Positions 18,201 through 34,043 of a DNA stretch of 34,043 nucleotides are shown in pieces (positions within the stretch are counted from its first letter, which is position 1; every line of letters begins with the position of its first letter). The translations under genes and the position numbers were made by a program. The DNA lies in assembly GCA_037176905.1 (NCBI GenBank), contig JBBBWG010027579.1:1291-35333 (forward strand), written 5' to 3'. The notes beneath the pieces are model-generated. The model was not told the DNA's origin, ran no database searches, and was given only the letters and a program-made list of their open reading frames with translations. This DNA is from Azolla pinnata. Its lineage: Eukaryota > Streptophyta > Polypodiopsida > Salviniales > Salviniaceae.

Positions 18201-19383
18201 TCAGTTGACACACATTCTTTATATCTTTCTTTCTAGATGGTCGAGGTCCTGGATATGGTTATTTGTTTAGCGTATGAAAATTCCTTTAGATTCTTGCTTA
18301 TGTATGTGTTCCCTTCTGAGCTCTATTTTTGGGTGCATGGACTCCACGTTCTCAATCATATATTGGTGAATGAAGTCACCTTCTTGTTAGCATTGTTCAA
18401 GGTTGTAAGCTCTCTCCGTCTCCGTCTCCGTCTGTCTCTCATTTCAGCAGACTACATCTATTGAAATGTTTTTCTTTTGGTTCTGACCATTCAGGCAGAC
18501 ACAATGAAGTTGTATGTTGTGACTTGCATCATTTGTTCTTTAAAAACGTAAATTCGTACTCAAGTTTGACTTATTGCTATTTTATAGTACTGTACTGTAC
18601 TAGGTATGTATTATACCAGTAATGATAAATGTGCCATATGCTATTTTCCAAGTTCTAACAACTGCAGCCTTGATGTATTATGAGCATCTTGCAAGTTAAG
18701 TTTTTGAATGACCTCAACATGATGAAACTATTCTTTTTGAATATTATTCCATTTCATTGACAAGTAGACTTTTTGAGTTGTTTTAGACTCAATTTGACAT
18801 TTGTTTTGGGAACAGTGTGGCCACTCACAGCATTAAAGCTAGAGCCGAAATTCAGTATACCTAGGACTTTGGAAGTAGATGAGGTGGTTCTCGCCAATGG
18901 CTTCATTGGTAGTGTCATTTCCGACTATTTCTGGTAATGTGGCACTATTTTATTGTTGTCTTTACCCGCTGTTGGTCCTCAAGCATTTTTCCCAGTCTTG
19001 GTGGTTAAATGCTAGTTCTTTCAGCTAAAAACCTTTATTGAGCTTCATTGATTCTTTTCTCCTTTTTCCTCCCTTCTGCTGGGACAGGGCACTATCAGTA
19101 GTGTGGACGACTCCTCTCGTTGCTACCCTTGGGATGTCGCTTACAATACCTTTGGCAATGATTGCAGATATGGTTATTCATGGGAGACATTTCTCAGCAA
19201 TTTATGTGCTCGGTTCTGTCCAGGTAAGAGTTGAGATCCAAAACAGATGTGGTGAACCCATATAAAATAAGCTCAATTCAGACAGAAACGCATAATTTAA
19301 TATGGTTTCTGGTTTTACAGGTTTTTGCTGGGTTTGTCATTGCGAATCTCTCAGATCATTGTACACGGAGACTCGGATTCTAA
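15203..19383 (+). CDS. EamA/SLC35F5-like membrane transporter, 8 exons
   Basis: This is a drug/metabolite-transporter superfamily protein of the SLC35F5/THI74-like group, close to what I recall of Arabidopsis AT3G07080. Exons: 15203-15283, 16759-17127, 17220-17437, 17523-17593, 17675-17776, 18816-18933, 19088-19223, 19321-19383 (TAA). Every border is GT-AG and the 1158 nt close without a break, giving 385 residues. It starts MNWKYNAGLLLIAAVVVIWV, the first of about ten hydrophobic segments. A second follows at HPFVLTFLGASLMVVYLPLSFV, then a Ser-rich hydrophilic loop of roughly 80 residues. The EamA core comes next: YLSNAALANTSVASTTILSSTSGLFTLFF, GDILGLLSAVSYGLFT, FGYIGLFTLVAMWWLVWPLTAL, FIGSVISDYFWALSVVWTTPLVATLGMSLTIPLAM and VFAGFVIANLSD near the end. 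Substrate and membrane are unknown; relatives are placed in endomembranes. Introns 1 (1475 nt) and 5 (1039 nt) hold nothing recognisable. Confidence 0.92.
17594..17674 (+). other. 81-nt stop-free intron of the transporter gene
   Basis: The intron between exons 4 and 5 runs from GTACAC to CTACAG, is a multiple of three and contains no in-frame stop. If retained it would add 27 mostly hydrophobic residues (starting TLFVLTEVMTP) in the middle of a membrane helix between GLFT and VLLKK. The spliced reading GLFTVLLKK matches the family, so removal is the normal outcome. Confidence 0.75.
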
Positions 19384-21691
19384 CATTTGTAATAGTATAT
19401 AAAATCGAACCCCCCCCCCCCCTACACATCTAACCGGAAAATTGTCATGACAAAGGAAGGTGATGCGTCGAAGTCTGTTGAGACTAATGTCGTATGAAGT
19501 CATCAGCTTGCCAAAAATTTTCTTCACGTTCTTCTTCATTACTCATTCATTTAAATTCTTTGGAAGTGTCGTGCACTTTTGTATTGAAATTTCTATGCGA
19601 TCTTTTTCAGATGGCTTCTATTGTTGCGTTCGAGGGATGACCGATTCCCATCGTGCGACTGTCTATGCAGTTCTTAGTCTTTATCGGCTTGAAATTTCTG
19701 TACGATCTTCCACGTGGACTTTTTTGCTGCATATGAGAGTGATCGATTCTAGCATTGCATCCAATTAATTCAGTGAATTGGCTCTTAAAAGTTTGACCTG
19801 CTGGATACCTGGTCTGAATAATTGCGTGTAATCGGATGATTGGATCATTAAGTCCTACATCTTCCTTGAAATCGGTTACTTCAAAAGTTTGGATGACTTG
19901 GGGGATTTGGGCAAAGAGAGTGGGACATGAAACTAGATGGAAATCGACGTGGAGGTGGTTGCGAATCAGGTGAAACAATAGCTTACCAATGGTGGTGCTG
20001 CCAAAGCATGTGGATATCCCATGCTTTTGTCATGGTTGGCTTTTTGAAGAAGTGGGGGAAGTAGGTAATGGATGTATATCATCTCTGAAGCAACAAGTGT
20101 GCGAGAAAACCCAACTAACCGTCTGCTTTGCTTTGCTTTGCTTTGTCGTGCCTTGTTTTGGCACCAAATCTGAAAACTAAAATCTGAGATCTGAAATCTG
20201 AATTTTGCGAAGTTTAGCTTTCAGCCCTTCATTATCTGCTGATCATTATTTAGGGCTATAAAAGCGTTGCGATTCTGATCAAGCCAAGTTGTGGTGAATT
20301 CGAGCCGGGTTTTGACTACTGTTACCTACCCTTTACTTGCATTTTAATCCTACCGACAGACCAGAATTAAACAAGAAGAATGCTCGAAACATGCCCGACA
20401 AGGCTGGTAAGTAAGGTGGGGGTAGAGTTGTTCCCGATTGCGTTAGGTCCAGGTTCCACTAGACGGAATTCAGAGGAAAGAACTTTGCTGTTAAGCTGAA
20501 TCCAAACAAGAGTCTTCTAGCAAAACTCGATTTCCAAACTGCTGCATCGTGACCATTGGCTCCCACAGTAGTTGTTGTACGTATGCGATAGTTATGCGGA
20601 GATTTAGAGTCTAGACACGCTAAATCCAGAGGGTACCGATAGCTTCAAGGGAGGGGATTGAATTTGCCCACACCGGCTTTTTCTCTCGTGCTGCCTCATT
20701 CGAGCCATATACCCTTCATTCCCCGTGGTCCAATCATTTTGTTTAGCTTCCGACAAGCGATCTATGTCATAATTGGGGCTATTGCATCGATGTGGCAAAG
20801 CTAATGTTCCGAGCAGGTATGTATGGAGTCGGAACAGCAAATCTGAGCAGATTGAAGGAGCACTCGAGCGAGCCGGATACATACAATCGCCCGCATCATT
20901 GCGCAACGAGCGACCCACGATTGACTTGCACAAACAAACGCATTCTAAGAAAACCTAGTTTTGAAGCTTGGGTTCACGAGAAACTGAAGAAATAACTTGA
21001 TCTGTTATGAACGGATGCACGTAACGAGTCATGCTAATAACTAAATACACGGTTTAAGAGCCCTGCTATGCATATCGTAGACTTAAGCATCAATTAACAA
21101 ACCGTGATGTAAAAAGCATGTATGCATCCCATCACTTGGTGGGTTATCGACTCATGCATCTGATCAATCTTGATACTTTACACAAGAGCCTGCCCTACAA
21201 ACTCTATCCTGAGATTATATCGATATGTTAATTAGTGGTCTTGATTAATATCTAATCCCGCTTTGATCTTGCTTTGATCTTGCTTCATGATCTATAATCA
21301 GTCAATTTCATAACAAGATTAACTAATTCACTAAGTAAAGAAAAAAATCACTATGCAAAACAAAACAAAACAAGAGGAAAAAAAACACAGTGAAGAGCCA
21401 TTTTGCCCACATGCCTTTTTTGACAAGGGAACAGGAAAGAAGAAGAAGAAGAAGAAGAAGAAACAAAAAAAAAAAAACAAAGCAAAATGCCTGCCTGGCT
21501 TTCCTCTTTCCTCACCATCGCTTGCAAGCGATCTTCTTCTGCAGCTCGATCGAGCGAGAGATCTCTCCTGACCGGCCCTCTCTCTCTTCCTTTTCTCTCT
21601 GATTGACGCGCACATACACACATGTATTTCGGTTCTCCATCCTTCCTTCTACGCCCATGAGCTCTCCAATTCTCCATTGAAGCTCCACATA
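19384..21691. other. Intergenic region between transporter and kinase genes
   Basis: This contains the transporter 3' untranslated region (including a run of about 14 C near 19410), then unassigned sequence, then the kinase promoter and leader. A short repeat GCTTTG is seen near 20126-20145, and TTGATCTTGC/GCTTTGATCTTG near 21260-21285. Open frames at 19607-19978, 20604-20933 and 20773-20995 show no recognisable domain. The segment before the kinase start is rich in CT (about 21570-21600), as plant leaders often are. Confidence 0.6.
21435..21463. repeat. (GAA)n microsatellite in kinase upstream region
   Basis: About nine GAA/AGA triplets followed by an A run lie roughly 230 bp upstream of the kinase start codon. 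Lysine-rich or phenylalanine-rich open frames here are by-products of this tract. Confidence 0.9.
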
Positions 21692-29270
<7,579 letters not shown>

Positions 29271-29449
29271 ATCTATAGAAGCTTTATTGGGTCAATATTA
29301 TATACAACAAAAAGAAAAATTTGGGCTTTGCAAATGGTAGTAAAAGAGGAGGTAAAAAGTCTCTATTTACTGTTGCTAATGAGAGTAGCACAGAAACATC
29401 ACTTCCCTGTTTCCTGTTCTTATATTTACTTTGGGAAGAGGAAAGGACT

Positions 29450-29935
29450 GGATGACTGGAATGGTGTCCTGTAGACTGCGAAAGAGAGGAGATGTTCATC
29501 CTTGGGCTCTTCACATGGTATTTCCATCATATAGCATAGCAATGGTCAAATTTAATCTCCAACGTGGAGCTGATTTGGTTCTCATATGGCCGGCCATACA
29601 TATCCCTGTTTGTATTTTAATATTTATAATATCAATAAAGCTAACCATCACCGGAAGATGATTGGAACATTGTCCTGTAGATAAGAAAGAGGGCAAGAGT
29701 ATGGTACTTCATCGTATAGCATATCTATGCTTAAAATCAATTACCTCCAAAGTGGTTATGCAGAGACACCAAATTTGGTGCTCAACATGGCCCTCCATAC
29801 ATTGTATTTTTATCATTCACAATGTCAATAGAGCTAACTGTCACCATAAAATGATTGTAGCATTCTGCTGAACTGGAGGGTATATTACGCTTTCATCCTT
29901 GGGCTCTTCATATGGTACATCATCATAGGTTCTGC
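29450..29935. repeat. Three diverged ~206-bp direct repeats downstream of kinase
   Basis: The word TGTCCTGTAGA recurs at 29465 and 29671. Each is followed in the same order by GAAAGAG, ATGGTA, a TATAGCATA segment, a CTCCAA(C/A)GTGG segment, CCATACAT, TTTTTAT/TTTAATATTTAT, AATATCAATAAAGCTAAC or AATGTCAATAGAGCTAAC, and CACC. A partial third unit (about 29866-29935) repeats TTCATCCTTGGGCTCTTCA, which also occurs at about 29497. The first unit begins in the probable 3' untranslated region of the kinase. Confidence 0.7.
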
Positions 29936-30613
29936 AGATGAATGAATCGAAAGTGTGGAACTGTATTTTATAATTCATAGCTAGTCTAAGAACGTAGATG
30001 GGGAGCATATCTCACTTACGGGAAGTTACAAAATATTATCACTTCTCATGGTCAATGAGATCGAAAATAATTTTACCCAAAGGTCAAGTCCAAAAGAAGT
30101 GACCCATCCTTTTTCTTCACAAGAAAATTTTTGGCATAGGAGTTGGAGACTTTGACTGTTCGATGATTAACCACATGTATTCTTAGAACCTCCACCTCAA
30201 TTGATGACAATTTTAGATTATTTGTCCCTATTGTGGCTCTTTTCTAGTTATAGATTTGGCTTGGGAATCATATTTTTTTGACCTTGATACTTCTTTGCAA
30301 GGTAGATTCTTTTATTTTCTGTGAGTGATGATCAAAAGCTATAGCATACAAGTTTGAAATGGCTTAATTCATATGGGTGTATTGTAACTCAGACGTGTTG
30401 CATGACAAGCCAAAAATCAGCAAATCTAAGTTAGTGAGAACTTTAAATTTATTTGACAAGCTGGTTGGCCACATTGGATGCCTTTTGGAATTAATTAGAT
30501 TTGGCGAGTGATTCATCAAAGAATAACCAAACTTACTTGGCATCTTGGTCTATGGGACAATATTTCATTGCAATAATATAAGAAGCATTGGCGTTTTATT
30601 CATTTATTTTGAT

Positions 30614-30727
30614 GATCAAACGAATGAATTAATCACATGAATTTCCATTATATTATTGGGAGAATTGGGGGAAGTCAAAGAATTCCCATATGTGGGAAAT
30701 TCATGTGATTAATTCATACGTTTGATC
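30614..30727. repeat. Inverted repeat, 33-bp arms, 48-bp spacer
   Basis: The left arm 30614-30646 begins GATCAAACGAATGAATTAAT. The right arm 30695-30727 is its reverse complement with a single mismatch. Complementarity continues outward imperfectly into AT-rich sequence (ATTTATTTT against AATAATAAAT). The size and AT-richness fit a miniature inverted-repeat transposable element or a transcribed hairpin. I could not define target-site duplications. Confidence 0.85.
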
Positions 30728-31536
30728 AAATTCAATAATAAATCGATGGACTGGAGTGGGAAGTCAAATTCAACGTCTGTTATGATGGATGAAGGCTTGT
30801 TGTTGTTATTATTATTACTATTATTATAGATCTGTCTGATCCATTTTAAAAGGAGATTTTCATTTCAAAAGAGTCATCTTGATCATTTTAATCTAACATA
30901 ATAACTTTTCATTGTCATGAATCGATTATTGGGCATGAGACGAGCAGCAGTACTGATCAGCCGATATATCTTTGTCATGCGTGTAATTATGATGGTTAAG
31001 TAGGCGCCATGCAGATGAATACGTCTAAATGAGCCACCACGTCTCTTTAAGCAAGTAGCAGTAAATATATATATAGTTAACGGCTGAGTGATTAATTTAA
31101 TGGTGACAAATCAAGTAGCGGTAACAGTAGTTCTCTTATATATTATGAGAAAGCGCTGCATTAGGTAGCGCTTCTTAATTTAATCTTCTGATCCAGCTTG
31201 TTGCAGGATTAGGCAATTCAGCTAGTAATTAATGGTCGACGCAATTCCTAGGTACGTAAAACTGCGTGCGTAGCTTAATTTTGTCCAGCCAGCTAAAAAT
31301 GGGAGCCGGACGGAATTAGTGAAAAAACGTGTGGACAAATGGGGCAGCTACTTTCGCTCGATTAGGTGAAAATTGGTGCAGGAGGTAAAAGTTATGATTA
31401 TCAATAGAGGTGCTGGTACTGGGGAGGGTTACAAGTCATTATTTCCAATTAATGCTGTCTCTACTATATATATAGTTAGATCATCATAGCATCTGCTGAA
31501 ATTTATGAACCAATGGAACTACCCATCTGCATGGCG

Positions 31537-31735
31537 GATTAATCGGGGTGGATCGGATTAGATTAGCTGATTAATCAGCATGGATCGGATTAGATTAATC
31601 GACATGGATTGGATTAGATTAGTCGACATGGATAGGATTAGATTAGCTGATTAATCGACTTGGAGCGGGTAAGATTAGCTGATTAGTTGACATGGATCGG
31701 ATTAAATTAGCTGGTTAATTGACATGGATCGGATA
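31537..31735. repeat. Degenerate minisatellite of GGATTAGATTAG / GATTAATCGACATGGATCG units
   Basis: About six to seven units of roughly 22-34 bp recur. The core words are GATCGGATTAGATTAG, CTGATTAATC and GACATGGAT. Some units lack the CTGATTAA part, which explains the two spacing classes. A last short echo (GATTAGCTGATTAGGGTG) occurs near 31992. Confidence 0.85.
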
Positions 31736-32607
31736 AACCCAAATTCCAGGGCTGTGCTGGGCTCTTTTTCTCATCTGGAGCCGCTTTCGCCATCGCCCGA
31801 ATATCCCAATCTTAATCTCAACATAAGTTAGATTCAAACCCCTTTTCTTTTTTTGTTTGTCGAAATCTTACACAAACAGAAACGGGATTCGGTACTATGG
31901 TTTTTTTGGGAAAAAAAAATGAATAAAAATTTAGTCGTTCCGTCCTTTCAGTCCTCGTGGAGAACTCAAAATGAACTTATATTGGGAAAATTAGATTAGC
32001 TGATTAGGGTGCCAACGATACTCAGACTGCCTCCAATGTACGCTGGTATATGATTGCAGCTGCCCCACAATTAACAAATTAATTATTGGCGGCGGCTGAA
32101 TGTCACGCAATTAGCGTAAACCATGGCTTAATTATCCCGTAATTAGCAAGGTGATGACGCCACAGTTAGCATACCAAAGCATAATTATTAGACCAGGCAG
32201 GAGCATCTGATTCAGTTGCACGAAGCCATTAAATTAAAGATTAACGTCTAATTGGACTCATGTGATGGAATTTCATGATTTAGTCGGCATTAACTAATTA
32301 TGTCTGATTCCCCCAATATAAACTCCACTCGGGATATTCCGCAGTGCATTATACGGAGAAATTATGGCGGGTTCTAATTACCATTAATTAATCTGACGTC
32401 GTAGTCAAGCAGCAGTACAGCCGATAGTAATGCAGTTTTGTACTGTTGGTATTGGTATGTGTAACTACATGCATATAACAGAAGTAGAATATATTGATGT
32501 GATCAATAACTATAAAAGTTTCACATCAATGTGGTTTACTTGGAGGAGACAGCTAGCTGTAATCATGTGGGAGCACGATCATCATCGTCATCACGTCCTG
32601 GGATCAC

Positions 32608-32857
32608 CATGAAAATATGAAAGAATTAGTGCATTAATAACGTTTAATATCTACTTACAGCTGCAGATCAGCATGAAAATATGAAAAAACTAGTTCAATA
32701 TTAACGTTTAATATCTACTTACAGCCGATGATCAGAATGAGAATATGAAAGAGTTAGTGCATTAACGTTTATTATCTACTTACAGCTGATGATCATCAGC
32801 ATGAAAATGTGAAAGTAGTAGTTATACATTAACCTTTAATAACTACTAACAGCCGAT
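32608..32857. repeat. Four tandem copies of a 64-bp unit
   Basis: Units begin at 32608, 32672, 32736 and 32800, with CATGAAAATATGAAA or a close variant, and each contains TTAACGTTTAATATCTACTTACAG or a variant. Spacing is exactly 64 bp three times, with compensating small length changes inside the units. Similarity declines in the fourth copy. Confidence 0.9.
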
Positions 32858-33345
32858 AGTATATTCTTCCATATTGTATAAATATATCTATACATGACAA
32901 TGCCTGTCGTGGCCGATACGCCGTGCTTGTTGCTTTACAACAAGTCATTATACGATTATATATTGGTGGAACACTGCAGCTTCGAACTAGATTGTGCATA
33001 TTGCGCGTAAATCCATGGCAAAATCATGATCATGCAGCGGGAATACTGTCATATAAGTTAAACTCATCTCCACGTCATGCTAGTGTTGAGCTGCTTCATC
33101 AATTACTGGGGGCGACGACATTAAAGATCATTCATTAGATGCAATCCGTTCTTGCGGCCTACTGATCCTTAGTAAACGGTAGATATTGCAGAGGGATTGT
33201 ACTTGTGAGCGTCACAAATGAGTGATGATCTAGCTATCATGCTGCCGCTGGGCTACTGCGCTTCTAATTATCGGCGCCATCCAATTCTTACATTAATCCG
33301 ACTCTTTGTGTGGCCCGTATAATATAATCATATATAATCGTACAT

Positions 33346-33516
33346 GATTGGAACATATTGCGGTATAAATTGATTCGGTTATGTCCGGTAGTGATCTGCA
33401 GAAATTGGCCAGACGGCGTACTGATCCTGGTGATTGGAACATATTGAGGTATAAATTGATTCAGTTATGTCTGGTGGTGATTTGCACAAATTGTGAAACT
33501 GATCAACGCCTGATCG
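33346..33516. repeat. Two tandem copies of an 86-bp unit
   Basis: GATTGGAACATATTG at 33346 recurs at 33432, followed in both by GGTATAAATTGATTC, GTTATGTC, a GATNTGCA word and AAATTG. The first 60 bp are well conserved and the rest poorly. Confidence 0.85.
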
Positions 33517-34043
33517 CAATCGTTAGATATGCACACAATATTGATGGTTTCCCTCCCGATCACAATCATAACCATTGTGATTGATGGTTGACACTAGCAA
33601 TCCATCCGAATAGGAGTACCATCGATTAGCTAGCTCGATCGTTAGATTCTCAGCCACACACTCGGTCAATGTGGCATAACTGTTTTGGGTTCAAGATTCT
33701 GATCATCTGCTTATGGAAGTATTCAACAAGGGACGTCGAATGAATATATATCGTGCATAATATACTGTACATGAAATGATTGACCTTAATTATATTATTG
33801 ATGATCGGGATCCAAGGGTGTGATCGACGTCAAGGATCCGATTTCGACAGGTCATGATTGGCATTTCAATGATATGACCATCATGATGATCCGATCGATA
33901 AAGTTATAAAGGGTGTCAGGGCTGGCCGGTTAATTTGACTTCTGATCACGATGCAGCGTCGATGATGCACGAGTCATCAGCTCTAGTCTTGAATTCATGC
34001 GATGAATCATCTGTCTCTCTTTAATCGGAGAGAGATTAACGAT

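Larger units (their letters stand above)
29271..34043. other. Gene-free right flank rich in small repeats
   Basis: After the kinase stop codon no supported gene was found. Apart from the repeats listed separately the sequence is AT-rich and only short featureless open frames occur, including those at 32430-32612, 32923-33138 and 33381-33584. No tRNA or rRNA gene was seen. Confidence 0.6.

Noticed and set aside
20604..20995. Overlapping open frames of 60-110 codons on both strands, possibly an organelle DNA insertion
   Set aside because: No organelle gene or protein domain could be recognised in either direction. A database comparison would be needed, so no feature is claimed.
21331..21677. 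Poly-Phe/poly-Lys open frames before the kinase gene
   Set aside because: They are translations of the GAA microsatellite and adjacent A/T runs in the kinase upstream region.
31537..32857. CRISPR array
   Set aside because: Repeats and spacers do not alternate with unique equal-length spacers, and the context is a plant nuclear genome. These are tandem repeats.

Overview
The window looks like nuclear DNA of a flowering plant, most likely a monocot. Three things point that way: telomere-type repeats of the plant form TTTAGGG, many GT-AG introns with short exons, and a very GC-rich first exon (ABCG) next to AT-rich introns. The protein families also have their closest recognisable relatives in plants. 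The species cannot be named from the sequence.

Layout, left to right. Positions 1-333 are a telomere-like repeat array inside the first intron of an ABCG half-transporter gene. Its exon 1 (minus strand, 344-812) is the only exon in the window. A 2.5 kb region without a convincing gene follows. A large minus-strand gene for a LETM1-like protein runs from about 12125 down to 3295 in 18 deduced exons. A degenerate telomere-like array of 1.1 kb (12230-13332) sits about 100 bp upstream of its proposed start codon. After more intergenic DNA comes a telomeric inverted repeat (14645-14726). Then comes a complete 8-exon plus-strand gene for an EamA/SLC35F5-like membrane transporter (15203-19383). A complete 10-exon plus-strand gene for a TDY-type MAP kinase, MPK16-like, lies at 21692-29270. 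The last 4.8 kb carries no supported gene but holds several tandem repeats and a strong inverted repeat.

Exon-intron models were built by hand. Exons were joined only where GT and AG borders and codon phase agreed, and products were recognised from remembered family motifs, not from a search. The transporter (1158 nt coding) and the kinase (1662 nt coding) close perfectly in frame. The LETM1-like gene does not: two of its 18 exons carry four small reading-frame breaks, while the other exons are clean. It is either a recent pseudogene or a locally mis-sequenced gene.

The genes belong to unrelated pathways and do not form an operon-like unit. The most interesting thread is the telomere-like DNA. 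It occurs at the 5' end of three neighbouring genes, always with AAACCCTA in the sense direction of the gene. The major arrays switch strand at a head-to-head palindrome near 14685. No previously undescribed multi-gene system is evident.
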